Notes: generated by a model not told the origin, from the letters alone. A stretch of 44,691 bases of DNA from Gammaproteobacteria bacterium (GCA_021151835.1 JAGKWO010000036.1:1-44691), one strand, 5' to 3'; shown: positions 8,024 through 16,790, counted from the first letter of the stretch. A program made the numbers and translations.

Positions 8024-9526
8024 ATGAAAACATTCTTTAAGACCTACGCACGATTTATTTATCCAATCGTTATTTTGCTGGTCTCATACAGCATTTATTT
8101 TCCCTACTACGGCAATCCCCAAGCCATGTTCTGGGATGAAAATTATCACGTCGCCAACGCGCAAAAACACATCGACGGCATGATGTACATGGAACCCCAC
8201 CCACCCCTAGGCAAAATGCTAATGGCGGTAGGAGAGGTTTTCTTCGGCGGCAATGAAGGCATCAATAAACAAGCCTTGTTGGAGACAGACTACCTGACCG
8301 GTGATGCAGCACCGCCCACGATGACTTACAAAGGTTTTCGCTGGCCCTCCGTGGTGATGATGGCATTTTCTGTCGTCTTCTTTTACGGCATTATCAATTG
8401 CATTACGCAGCGAGCCTGGTTAGCCGCCGCATTTACCAGTTTGGTTATTTTTGATAATGCGCTGGTCATCCATTCCCGCGCCGCCCATCTCGATGGCATA
8501 CAGTTATTTTTTATTTTGGCAGCGCTTTATTATTTTGTGCGCACAATCACGCGATTTGTTAATCAACATCAGTCAATCCGGCTCAGGGATTATGCAATTC
8601 TTGGCCTGATCATTGGATTGGGTATTGCGGTGAAGGTCACCGGTGCGATTTTAATGCTGCTCTTCGCCATACTTTATATAGTCGACCAATGGCAGCAAAT
8701 TAAATCCTGGGACTGGGAAGCGCTACTCAAGCGGTTGGCCGTAACAGTTCCCTCCGCGGTGCTTCCGGTGGCCTTTAGCATTCTTGCCGTGTTTTACATA
8801 CACATCGGCATGGGCACAAAAATTGTCGCCAACAAAACCTACAAAGCATCACCGGAATATTTAAACCAAATCCGTATGGGTGATACCTGGTCCCTGAAAA
8901 CTTTCCAGTTAGGACTGCGCGATAACTGGAAATATATGAGCGAATATGCCGACGGAGTACCGCGCCTGGATGTATGCAAACCCGATGAAAATGGCAGCTA
9001 CGCGCTGGGCTGGCCATTAAGCAAAAAAACCATCAGCTATCGCTGGGATAGAAATGTTGAAGATGGAAAAGTTATCGTTAAATATAAATACCTGATCGGC
9101 AACCCGATTGTCTGGTTTTCAATTGTAGGCGGAATTATTTTATCTGCCGGTTTGATTATTGGCCGCTATGTTTACAACACGCCAATCAAAGATGAAAAAC
9201 TCTTCTATTGGATTTGTGTCTTCACCGGGCTCTATCTGTGCTACATGACTGCCATCTTGCAAATCGAACGGGTGATGTATCTCTATCATTACTTTATTGC
9301 ACTGATTTTCGGTGCAATTAACCTTGCGCTGATTTATACCTACATTTATCGCGATGAAGTCATTGCCAACAATAAACACACCATTATCAACACCACCCTG
9401 TTTGCCGCCCTGGTGATTGCAATTTTTGCGTTTTTCTCACCGTTCACTTATGGCCTCGGCTTAACCGAAGACCAATTTGAAATGCGCAACTGGTTTGAAT
9501 TCTGGAAATTGCAGGTGGTGAGATAA
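8024..9526 (+). CDS. PMT-family (GT39) phospholipid-carrier-dependent glycosyltransferase
   Basis: The 500-residue polytopic membrane protein resembles the dolichyl-phosphate-mannose protein mannosyltransferase family and its bacterial relatives, which move a sugar from a polyprenyl phosphate to a protein or glycan on the outer face of the inner membrane. The catalytic acidic pair is W-D-E (D38-E39) in the first external loop, followed by HPPLGK at 59-64, a PMT hallmark. Further on are FRWPSVVMM and a long loop before a C-terminal group of helices. Roughly ten or more hydrophobic segments are visible. The next gene begins two bases after the stop, so the pair is probably translated together. 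Confidence 0.85.
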   Translation: MKTFFKTYARFIYPIVILLVSYSIYFPYYGNPQAMFWDENYHVANAQKHIDGMMYMEPHPPLGKMLMAVGEVFFGGNEGINKQALLETDYLTGDAAPPTMTYKGFRWPSVVMMAFSVVFFYGIINCITQRAWLAAAFTSLVIFDNALVIHSRAAHLDGIQLFFILAALYYFVRTITRFVNQHQSIRLRDYAILGLIIGLGIAVKVTGAILMLLFAILYIVDQWQQIKSWDWEALLKRLAVTVPSAVLPVAFSILAVFYIHIGMGTKIVANKTYKASPEYLNQIRMGDTWSLKTFQLGLRDNWKYMSEYADGVPRLDVCKPDENGSYALGWPLSKKTISYRWDRNVEDGKVIVKYKYLIGNPIVWFSIVGGIILSAGLIIGRYVYNTPIKDEKLFYWICVFTGLYLCYMTAILQIERVMYLYHYFIALIFGAINLALIYTYIYRDEVIANNKHTIINTTLFAALVIAIFAFFSPFTYGLGLTEDQFEMRNWFEFWKLQVVR

Positions 9527-9528
9527 TC

Positions 9529-10092
9529 ATGAACATCCAATCTTATTTAACTAAAAACTGGCTTTTCTCAGTAGCATTGGCACTGGTAACACTGCTGATT
9601 ATTTATCGTATTATTCCGGTAACCGTTGATCATGTAGTGAAACTTACTATCACAAAAAACCGCACCAGCATTTCCAATATTTACCAGCAACGCGATGCGG
9701 AATCGACTAAAGAAGTTTGGGTGGATGTTTTAAACCTTGAACACAAAAGTCGCTTCGGCCATCCGAAACTGGGCAACGTTGCTAATTATTCAGAGGACTT
9801 TTTTGTTGATGTGGACCACACCATAAAAGTGACAGCAGCTGATAATTATCGCTTTCTGGTTGGTAGTGATGACGGTTTCTCGTTAAAAGTTGATGGGAAG
9901 TTACTGTGCGAACACCTGGGCGACCGGCCTTTTAGTGTGCAGCCTTGCCTTGTCCATCTTAATGCGGGCGAGCATCGCGTGCAGATCTCCTACTTCCAGG
10001 GCTATGGCAACTCCGGCTTCACTGTGGAATACGCCCGTGGCGATGAAAAATCGCGCTGGTTCGGGGACGATTCGAACAGCGTGAAATTTTAA
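9529..10092 (+). CDS. membrane-anchored PA14-like protein
   Basis: The 187-residue product has one N-terminal membrane helix (about residues 12-30) and no cleavage site, so it is likely anchored with the rest in the periplasm. From about residue 80 it shows a PA14-like beta-barrel: Y-R-F-L-V-G-S-D-D-G-F-S-L-K-V-D-G followed by H-L-N-A-G-E-H-R-V-Q-I-S-Y-F. PA14 domains commonly bind carbohydrates. Two cysteines (C126 and C138 by my count) could pair. It starts two bases after the PMT-family gene, suggesting that it presents or receives the sugar handled by that enzyme; this is inference. A terminator follows. Confidence 0.75.
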   Translation: MNIQSYLTKNWLFSVALALVTLLIIYRIIPVTVDHVVKLTITKNRTSISNIYQQRDAESTKEVWVDVLNLEHKSRFGHPKLGNVANYSEDFFVDVDHTIKVTAADNYRFLVGSDDGFSLKVDGKLLCEHLGDRPFSVQPCLVHLNAGEHRVQISYFQGYGNSGFTVEYARGDEKSRWFGDDSNSVKF

Positions 10093-10110
10093 AATCGACG
10101 TAATGTTTTA

Positions 10111-10143
10111 ACCAAAAAACGCCTGCAATTGCAGGCGTTTTTA
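10111..10143. terminator. bidirectional intrinsic terminator
   Basis: ACGCCTGCAA pairs with TTGCAGGCGT (10119-10138). A-rich sequence lies on one side and TTTTT on the other, so it can end both the PA14 transcript and the convergent secDF transcript. Confidence 0.9.
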
Positions 10144-10162
10144 TTTTCCCGGTGCTGAATCG

Positions 10163-12463
10163 CTAAGGTAATTTTTCTGCTTCTGATTCAACCAACAGTG
10201 GGCGTAATTGTCCTTTTCCCCTGCGCTCACGCTTTATACCCAACCAATTCACAATAGGCGCTGCAATTAAAATCGACGAGCTGGTGCCAATCACAATACC
10301 AAACAGCATCGGCAATGCAAAACTGGAAACCGCACTTCCACCCGCAATCCCCATCGGCAACAACGCCAGGAAAGTGACTACCGAAGTAAATATTGTGCGC
10401 GTTAACGTTGATGTAATACTTTCGTTCAGTGTTTGCATAAAAGGTTTTTTAGGATCGTCACGTAATTTTTCGCGGATACGATCAAACACTACCACTTTGT
10501 CGTTTACCGAATAACCAACTAATGCCAGTAATGCCGCCACGGCGGTTAAATTAAATTCCACGCCCGTCAACGCAAAAAAGCCAATGGTTTTGGTGATATC
10601 CAATGCGAGTGTCAAGGTCGCCGCCAACGCGAAATGCGATTCAAAGCGCACCCATAAATAAACCAGCATACCGAAACCGGCAAGAATCATGGCAAGGATG
10701 GTCGCATCGCCAAAGTCCCCACTCACGCGCGGCCCGACCATTTCTACCCGCGGGAAACCGGCATCGGGTGATAACCTTAACACCTGGTCCTTAATTGCCT
10801 GCACCTTGTTGCCCGTCGCAACGTCTTCAGCCGATTGAATCGGCAATCGAACCAGATAGTGGCCATCACTCCCAAACTCTTGCAGCGCCACCTGATCAAT
10901 ATTGTGTGTATTTAGTTGCGCGCGCAAATCACTGACACTTACACCCGGCGCTTGCACTTCAATCACACTGCCACCACTGAAATCGATACCGTATTCAAGG
11001 CCTGGCTTAACAAATAAGAGTATTGATGCGAGCGATAAAATTGCCGATGCAATGAGCCCCGCATAACGTGCACGCATAAAAGGAATGGTATTTTCACTGA
11101 CGGTATCGAGCCATTTAATGCCGGTAATTTTTAATGGCTGGTTACCAAGCTTGCGCACACGCCATTCCATAACCAGGCGTGTCAGCGAAATTGCAGTAAA
11201 CATGGAAATGAGCAAACCTACAGCCATAGTGACAGCGAAACCGCGTACGGGACCACTGCCGAATAAAAACAATAAACTGATGGCAATTAGCGACGTGACA
11301 TTGGAATCCAGAATGGTACTGAATGCGCGCTGGAAACCGGCACTGAGCGCATTCATCGCTTTTTGGCCGCGCCGGGTTTCCTCGCGAATACGTTCGTTGA
11401 TTAAAATATTGGCGTCCACCGCCATTCCAATACTTAAAATAAATCCTGCAATTCCCGGCAAGGTTAATGTTGCGCCCAACAACGCCAGAATGCCAAACGT
11501 TAAACCAATATTAACGGCCAAGCCGAGGCAGGCAATAAAGCCCCAGCGTCCGTAAATGCCCACCATAAATGCAAATACCAAAAGAGCACCCAGCAAACCG
11601 GTGCTGATTCCCATGGAGATTGCATCACTCCCCAAATCCGGCCCGACAGTTCGCTCTTCAATAACGTTTAACGGCGCGGGCAAGGCGCCCGCGCGTAACA
11701 ACAATGCCAGATCGTTTGCAGTTGCGCTGGTAAACGATCCACTTATTTCACCGCTCCCTCCTTGAATAGCGCTGCGAATGACCGGTGCCGTGACCACTTT
11801 ATTATCCAGCACTATGGCCAGTGCGCGGCCAATATTTTGCTTGGTTAAATCACCGAAGCGCTTAGCGCCTTCAGCGTCTAATTTAAAATTAACTACCGGT
11901 TCGTTGGTGTCCGGATTAAATGCAAGGCGCGCATCACTGACATGCTTACCTTCAAGCACCACCGATTCCTCCAGGGAATAACTCGCTCCACCAGTATCAT
12001 CCGCAACGGAAATCACTTTCATACCCGAGCGGGTTTTATTATCGGCAACCCAATGAAACGTCATTTTTGCCGTCGTGCCCAACAATTCGCGGATATGGTG
12101 CGGATCACTCACTCCCGGCATCTGCACCAGAATGCTATCGGTTCCCTGACGGGTAATGATTGGCTCCACCATGCCGGTTTCATCCAAACGGCGACGGACA
12201 ACTTCCAGGCTCTGGATAACGGTGTCGTTAATAATCTGGCTATGTAACGCCGGGTTTTTATTCTTGGTTAACTCATCGGTATCAACTTCGAGCAGTAAAT
12301 GCGAGCCGCCGCGTAAATCCAGTCCAAGCGTAATTGTTTTTTGTGCATACCAATCCGGTAATTGTGCACGACTATTTTCAGGCAATAAGCTGGGCAATGC
12401 GCACAGCAATCCCAACAGGATTATCAGGCCGTACACTGCAGCCCGTGAAACAAGTGATTTCAT
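10163..12463 (-). CDS. secDF: fused protein-export subunits SecD-SecF
   Basis: This 766-residue protein joins SecD and SecF in one chain. The SecD half begins with a membrane helix and the LGLDLRGGSHLLLEV motif at residues 46-60, then the periplasmic P1 region and helices with V-D-A-N-I-L-I-N-E-R-I-R-E-E. The SecF half has G-I-D-F-S-G-G-S at about 492-499 and G-Y-S-V-N-D-K-V-V-V-F-D-R-I-R-E at about 650-665. SecDF uses proton-motive force to pull exported proteins through SecYEG. Most gammaproteobacteria encode separate secD and secF beside yajC. Here yajC is absent and the gene sits alone with a small membrane protein, so this may be a second, fused copy. The periplasmic P1 region is short for a Gram-negative SecD. 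The two halves are in one frame with no break. Confidence 0.92.
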   Translation of the reverse strand: MKSLVSRAAVYGLIILLGLLCALPSLLPENSRAQLPDWYAQKTITLGLDLRGGSHLLLEVDTDELTKNKNPALHSQIINDTVIQSLEVVRRRLDETGMVEPIITRQGTDSILVQMPGVSDPHHIRELLGTTAKMTFHWVADNKTRSGMKVISVADDTGGASYSLEESVVLEGKHVSDARLAFNPDTNEPVVNFKLDAEGAKRFGDLTKQNIGRALAIVLDNKVVTAPVIRSAIQGGSGEISGSFTSATANDLALLLRAGALPAPLNVIEERTVGPDLGSDAISMGISTGLLGALLVFAFMVGIYGRWGFIACLGLAVNIGLTFGILALLGATLTLPGIAGFILSIGMAVDANILINERIREETRRGQKAMNALSAGFQRAFSTILDSNVTSLIAISLLFLFGSGPVRGFAVTMAVGLLISMFTAISLTRLVMEWRVRKLGNQPLKITGIKWLDTVSENTIPFMRARYAGLIASAILSLASILLFVKPGLEYGIDFSGGSVIEVQAPGVSVSDLRAQLNTHNIDQVALQEFGSDGHYLVRLPIQSAEDVATGNKVQAIKDQVLRLSPDAGFPRVEMVGPRVSGDFGDATILAMILAGFGMLVYLWVRFESHFALAATLTLALDITKTIGFFALTGVEFNLTAVAALLALVGYSVNDKVVVFDRIREKLRDDPKKPFMQTLNESITSTLTRTIFTSVVTFLALLPMGIAGGSAVSSFALPMLFGIVIGTSSSILIAAPIVNWLGIKRERRGKGQLRPLLVESEAEKLP

Positions 12464-12527
12464 AGCAATACTCCACGCTGCCTTCTTTGCGAAAGCAAAA
12501 ATAAATTAATTGTTTGTTAATCAATTT

Positions 12528-12926
12528 TTAGCGGAGTGATGGCGGTGCACGCGAAATATTAAGTGTTGCCAACTGCAATTGATGGGCAACAGGAGCGGTG
12601 TTAAGCCAGAAGCTTATTGCGGTTTTCAGTGGCGGAAAAATTGCCAGCGCTGCAAAAAATAATGCGCTGACAATAGCAATTAACTGGTCCGCAGGGGGAG
12701 ATGATAAAACAGTGGGCGCGCGCCGCGGAGAAAACTGTTGTTCGCCCGTTGCATACACGTGCACATCAGGTGATACCAGCGGTTGGGATTGTTCGTGTGC
12801 GTAAAGATTTTGCGCGGAAAACCCAACGCTTCCCCATAACAGCAGTAACCACAGTATTCCAATAGCACCTATCCAACTCAATATGAGCCGGAGATCCGGT
12901 AATGGTGGCTGGCGCGAGACAGGCAT
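12528..12926 (-). CDS. small membrane protein upstream of secDF
   Basis: The 132-residue product has two hydrophobic segments (about residues 14-36 and 83-105), separated by a loop of about 45 residues that is probably periplasmic and contains Y-A-H-E-Q-S-Q and V-H-V-Y-A-T-G-E. I do not recognise a family. It is on the same strand as secDF and 64 bp upstream, so co-transcription is likely and a role connected with that translocase copy is possible. The ATG has no clear ribosome-binding site. Coding is supported by the open frame, the membrane-protein composition and the absence of a better frame, but is not certain. Confidence 0.6.
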   Translation of the reverse strand: MPVSRQPPLPDLRLILSWIGAIGILWLLLLWGSVGFSAQNLYAHEQSQPLVSPDVHVYATGEQQFSPRRAPTVLSSPPADQLIAIVSALFFAALAIFPPLKTAISFWLNTAPVAHQLQLATLNISRAPPSLR

Positions 12927-13112
12927 AAAATTGACCCAAGCGTAGGTTTCAAAAATATTGAGGGTAAATCCGGAATTTCAAGGCAGGAGATGGGTTACGC
13001 ATAAATTAATTGATTGATGTGCATGAGCGCATCAAACGAAACACCATCCAAACGATTTAACACCACATGGAAAAAATTGGTGGCAGATCGCACGCGGGAA
13101 AATTTTATTTAT

Positions 13113-13145
13113 CAAAAAAAACGCCGCATTGCTGCGGCGTTTTTC
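13113..13145. terminator. intrinsic terminator of the chitinase gene
   Basis: ACGCCGCA pairs with TGCGGCGT (13121-13140), with eight A before it and TTTTC after it on the plus strand. On the minus strand it follows the chitinase stop by about 16 bp and gives a long T-tract. Confidence 0.9.
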
Positions 13146-13156
13146 TTTTCCATTAA

Positions 13157-14473
13157 TTAACAACTTATATTATTGCCGGCCGTTCCACCGATAATCTGGA
13201 GAATGCGGTTGTACTCATTAATGCGGCTTTGCACTTGTGCCGGGTTTCCACCATTACACTCAAGTGAGCCGTTGATAGTACGGATGGTTTCACCGAAGCC
13301 ATAGTTATTGACGATACTATCGTGAGCAGGGCGATAGCCCGCACCGCTCTGGGTCATCCAGAACCACAGCGCTGTTTGCCAGGCCACTTTCGAGTTTTGC
13401 TCAACCAGGTCCGGATTGCGACGCAAATCCAGGCCTAATGCAGCACCAGCGGCACAGTAGTTACCGTTGTGGCTCAATTGGATCGGACCACGGCCGTAAT
13501 ATTGTTTGCCCGGCTCACAAGGACAAGTCGCCAGGTTGCCCCAATCACTGCAATACAAACCTCGCGCAATCTCGGTCACGTAGACAAAGCTACCAGTCTC
13601 ATGGGAGAAGTTGGCCAGCGCTGCGGCTACCTCACGTTTTTTCAACTGGATATCGCCAGTGCCGGCGAATGCAGGGTAAGTCGCGGTCGCCTCGACCAAA
13701 CCGGCATAGGTATAGAACGGATTGCGCCCGGGGAACATCTGGTTAAATTGTGCTTCGCTCACCACCGCACCAAAACCGGTTCCGGGGTTGGACACGCTGG
13801 AGCTGGTACCGGTGTTGCCATTACAACTGCTGGTTGGTTCCCAGAACCAGGTGCTGATTAGCGGATCATAACCGGGGTTGTCATACTTGGCGCGGAAGGT
13901 ACCACCGTTATAGCTCACGGTATTGCCAGCGTAATACATTTTTCCGGCAACCCAGGCCGCACAAGTACCATTATTGCCTGAACTGCTCGAGGTATTGGTA
14001 CCACCGGGGCACGAAGCGACCGGCTCCCAGTACCAGGTGCTCACAACGGGATCGTAACCGGGGTTCTCATTCTTCGCGCGATAGAAAGAACCGTTGTATT
14101 TAACTACCACACCCACCTGGTAATTAGTGCCCGCCGCCCAGTTGGGGCAACTGCCGCCGGTATTGGGTGTGCTTGAAGCTACGCTGGATCGCGCACTGGA
14201 AACCGGGGTTGAGCTAGTCGTCGTGGTGCCGCAAGAACCAAGATTGGTCCAGGCCTCGCCCGAAGCCCAACCCGTACCCGGCGCATAAGGTCCGCCAATA
14301 GAACACCAGCCAGCCACCTTACAACTAAACGCACTCCCGGCGTTTTGCACAATGGCATTATTGCTGTAAGTACGGCCATCAACATACTGGCCTACACCAT
14401 TACAGTTGTAGGCATACGCCTGCGTTGACAATAAAAGTGTTGCAGCAACACCAAGGAATTTTTTGATATTCAT
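13157..14473 (-). CDS. secreted GH19 chitinase with N-terminal chitin-binding modules
   Basis: The 438-residue secreted enzyme is modular. After a signal peptide (cleavage near residue 21) comes a cysteine-containing CBM5/12-like module (about 22-81), a Ser/Thr linker, two nearly identical CBM5/12 modules (about 109-155 and 171-217, each with N-P-G-Y-D-P and a W-Y-W-E or W-F-W-E end), another linker, and the GH19 catalytic domain (about 236-438). In the catalytic domain H-E-T at 291-293 and T-E-I at 300-302 give the acid/base and second glutamates E292 and E301. Their 9-residue spacing is that of short bacterial GH19 enzymes. YYGRGPIQLS is the substrate-groove signature. It should hydrolyse chitin with inversion. 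Serine-rich linkers are typical of Cellvibrio secreted enzymes. Two aligned GGGTTAAC copies lie upstream. Confidence 0.93.
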   Translation of the reverse strand: MNIKKFLGVAATLLLSTQAYAYNCNGVGQYVDGRTYSNNAIVQNAGSAFSCKVAGWCSIGGPYAPGTGWASGEAWTNLGSCGTTTTSSTPVSSARSSVASSTPNTGGSCPNWAAGTNYQVGVVVKYNGSFYRAKNENPGYDPVVSTWYWEPVASCPGGTNTSSSSGNNGTCAAWVAGKMYYAGNTVSYNGGTFRAKYDNPGYDPLISTWFWEPTSSCNGNTGTSSSVSNPGTGFGAVVSEAQFNQMFPGRNPFYTYAGLVEATATYPAFAGTGDIQLKKREVAAALANFSHETGSFVYVTEIARGLYCSDWGNLATCPCEPGKQYYGRGPIQLSHNGNYCAAGAALGLDLRRNPDLVEQNSKVAWQTALWFWMTQSGAGYRPAHDSIVNNYGFGETIRTINGSLECNGGNPAQVQSRINEYNRILQIIGGTAGNNISC

Positions 14474-14937
14474 TAACTATCACCTGTCCTGTTTTTCCCT
14501 TTGCGTAGGGAATGGTTGATTTATTTGAACGAGTACAGCAGGTCGAGCGATACGATTTGAAGAGTGTCCTTTGCGATGGAATCCCTCCGGATAGCAGCAA
14601 CGTAGCAACGCCGCCAGTACAAGGGTTAACTACAACCAAGGGGTTAACAAAATAGAACGCTGGTAATCAACACCGATAATTACAGGGAGGGTTACACAAA
14701 CGTAAACTGCTGAATTCGCTTTCACTTATCGTATTTATTGCTGTGAAAAAACTTGAATACCCTGCAAGCGATTTCACTGATTCAGGCAGATACTGCATGC
14801 CGAAAAAGCAGGCTACGCCCATCAGACAACGTTGTCAAAGAATTGCGTTCATTTGGCAGGTAGCACTTTTATGAATTTAAAGTGGGAATAAAAAGTACGA
14901 TTATCGGTAAGCAAATAAAGGAAAAAGGAGAAAAGAA
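14474..14937. other. 464-bp intergenic region upstream of the chitinase
   Basis: This holds the leader and promoter region of the chitinase (right of 14474) and the 3' side of the glycosyltransferase gene. Seen directly: two GGGTTAAC direct repeats (14623-14630 and 14641-14648) and a perfect 12-bp palindrome GACAACGTTGTC at 14825-14836. I found no convincing terminator for the glycosyltransferase gene and no open frame that looks coding. Confidence 0.6.
14623..14648. repeat. tandem GGGTTAAC operator-like repeat
   Basis: Two copies of GGGTTAAC start exactly 18 bp apart, each preceded by AA or AAG, about 150-175 bp upstream of the chitinase start. GTTAAC is itself palindromic. The arrangement suggests a regulator-binding site, but the regulator is unknown. 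Confidence 0.4.
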
Positions 14938-16224
14938 TTACTTATTTTTCGCCTCAATCCACTGCCCCATATATTGGGTGCTTTTATGCTGATGATGGCG
15001 GAGCATCTGGCCGATAAAATTATTACTTCGCTCCACGGCAAAATTATCAGCCAGCGCTGCCAGACGTTGCTGTAACAACACGTTGAAGTCCGTATGCGCA
15101 AAGTAATGATGCAGAACATTGAACCCCGATTGTTGCGCAGCCCCCCACAGCGATTCGTTGCGATATAGCGCCACTGCCGCCGCCGCAATTGCATCGGCAT
15201 CATCGGCAATCGCGCCGCCCCAGGGAAAGTTTCCGTGCATGGATTCTGCGCCAATCGCTGTTGTCACGCTGGGAGTACCGGCGCGCATGGCATCCATTAA
15301 TTTCCCCTTGATGCCCGCACCAAAGCGCAAAGGCGCCAGGCAAACCCGCGCTTGCTGCATTACGGCGCTGGCATTGTCAGCCCACCCTTTCACCAGGAAG
15401 CCCTCTTTTGCATTATGCAATTGGGTAGCTTTAGGGGGAGGATAAGCGCCATGGATATGCAATTCTGCTTGTGGCAACCGAGCGCGAATCAGGGGCCATA
15501 ACCGGTGTTTCAGCCAAAGCACGGAATCCCAATTGGGTTCGTGGCGAAAATTGCCTAGCGCAATAAAATGCTGGCGACTGGAAAAATCCGGCAGCGAATC
15601 ATCCCGCACGATTACCGGGGACAAAAAGGGGACATAAAACAATAAGCGGGCGGGAACCGAAAAATATGCCTGCAGGAATTGCATCTCAAATTCAGAAATC
15701 ATCAGGCTCAAGTCGCAACGAAAAATCGATGCGACTTCACGCAATGCGATATCCTGATTATGCATGACCTGATACAGCTCAGCAGCATTCGCGGTAACTG
15801 GCCCAATCGATTGCTTTTCTTTTTCCGTTACATATTTTTTTTGTGCAATTTTTAGCAATTGTTGGCGCGCATGGCGCAAGCTATGAAAATCTTCAGTATC
15901 CAAAATACGCAATGCTTGTGGGCAAACGTTGGCAACCCGCCAGCCGAATTGCTCTTCCGTAAAGAAGCGATCAAACAACACCAGATCCGGTTGCAAATCT
16001 TTTACAAATTCGTCAAAGCTGCTGCAATTTAATGCGATTGATTTTTCAACCACACCAAGGCTGGTTAAATCAAAACGATGCGCGGAAAGCAGCGCCGCAG
16101 AGGCGAATACAATTTCGCAACGCATCTGCAAAAATAACCGCACCAATTCCAGCATGCGTGTACCCGCAGCAGAAGATTCAGGCTCCGGCCACACATAACC
16201 GACAATCAAAACCTTGCGTATCAC
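14938..16224 (-). CDS. glycosyltransferase (GT4-like, group 1 family)
   Basis: The 428-residue cytosolic protein resembles GT-B glycosyltransferases. The N-terminal part begins K-V-L-I-V-G-Y-V-W-P-E-P and has an A-A-G-T-R loop. The C-terminal nucleotide-sugar half has H-G-A-Y-P-P-P, then R-V-C-L-A-P-L-R-F-G-A-G-I-K-G-K-L-M-D-A-M (the donor-binding helix region) and G-T-P-S-V-T-T. It probably adds a sugar to a glycan or lipid carrier; donor and acceptor are unknown. It starts with GTG inside the end of rnk (GTGA, four shared bases), so translation is probably coupled to rnk. No other polysaccharide genes are adjacent, and the last 35 residues are an unusual basic/His/Gln-rich tail. Confidence 0.82.
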   Translation of the reverse strand: MIRKVLIVGYVWPEPESSAAGTRMLELVRLFLQMRCEIVFASAALLSAHRFDLTSLGVVEKSIALNCSSFDEFVKDLQPDLVLFDRFFTEEQFGWRVANVCPQALRILDTEDFHSLRHARQQLLKIAQKKYVTEKEKQSIGPVTANAAELYQVMHNQDIALREVASIFRCDLSLMISEFEMQFLQAYFSVPARLLFYVPFLSPVIVRDDSLPDFSSRQHFIALGNFRHEPNWDSVLWLKHRLWPLIRARLPQAELHIHGAYPPPKATQLHNAKEGFLVKGWADNASAVMQQARVCLAPLRFGAGIKGKLMDAMRAGTPSVTTAIGAESMHGNFPWGGAIADDADAIAAAAVALYRNESLWGAAQQSGFNVLHHYFAHTDFNVLLQQRLAALADNFAVERSNNFIGQMLRHHQHKSTQYMGQWIEAKNK

Positions 16225-16649
16225 AAATGAAAATCGCCCGCGCGTTCGGGCTGGTACTCAATTGCATCAATACGCACGCGCATGGTTTTCTGCGCATCAA
16301 TTTGCCACTCGATTTCCTGGCCAATGGAAAGTCCCAGCAATGCACTGCCCAAGGGAGTCAGGATCGAAATATTGCTGTCGTTTGCAGCCTGGTCTTTAGG
16401 ATAAACCAGTGTTTTTATCATGGTTACACCGGTGACAAGGACGGTAAAACGCACACGGGAATTCATCGTTACCAATGTGGGCGGCACCGCCGTTGGCTCA
16501 ACCACATCTGCACGATCCAATTCGGCAAACAAACGATCTTTTACATCATCGTACGCAGGTGGCAATGCCTCCAGCACGGATTCAATGCGTTTAAAATCCA
16601 GGGTTGAAACGGTAATTGCAGGTAGCATCCTATTAATTGCAGATAACAT
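16221..16649 (-). CDS. rnk: Rnk-type regulator of nucleoside diphosphate kinase
   Basis: The 142-residue protein matches Rnk: a short N-terminal coiled-coil-like part (about 8-50) with L-F-A-E-L-D-R-A, and a C-terminal FKBP-like GreA/GreB domain with V-T-M-N-S-R-V-R-F, T-L-V-Y-P, P-L-G-S-A-L-L-G-L and a terminal E-Y-Q-P-E-R-A-G-D-F. Rnk binds RNA polymerase like the Gre factors and influences nucleotide and polysaccharide metabolism in pseudomonads. The ATG at 16649 has a strong GGGGGA site seven bases upstream. A good promoter and a terminator-like hairpin lie just upstream, so expression may be attenuated. Its stop overlaps the start of a glycosyltransferase gene. Confidence 0.93.
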   Translation of the reverse strand: MLSAINRMLPAITVSTLDFKRIESVLEALPPAYDDVKDRLFAELDRADVVEPTAVPPTLVTMNSRVRFTVLVTGVTMIKTLVYPKDQAANDSNISILTPLGSALLGLSIGQEIEWQIDAQKTMRVRIDAIEYQPERAGDFHL

Positions 16650-16661
16650 ACTTATTCCCCC

Positions 16662-16694
16662 AAAAGCAAAATGCCAACAACAAAGTTGCTGGCA
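16662..16694 (-). terminator. hairpin with T-tract in the rnk leader
   Basis: On the minus strand TGCCAGCAAC pairs with GTTGTTGGCA (ten pairs, one G-T) over a TTT loop and is followed by TTTTGCTTTT. The rnk ribosome-binding site follows directly. It may end the upstream flavoprotein transcript, attenuate rnk, or do both. Confidence 0.7.
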
Positions 16695-16721
16695 ATATTC
16701 GAATTAACAAGGTGAAAGCCG

Positions 16722-16750
16722 ATCATAGGCCAGCCGCGCAAAAACAGCAA
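16722..16750 (-). promoter_or_regulatory. candidate sigma-70 promoter for rnk
   Basis: On the minus strand, TTGCTG (16750-16745), 17 bases, TATGAT (16727-16722). It lies between the upstream flavoprotein stop and the hairpin at 16672-16694, so a transcript from here would begin near 16715 and contain that hairpin. Confidence 0.55.
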
Positions 16751-16790
16751 GCCTTAAAAAATTAGCGGATTGTTGCACTATAACCACGCA

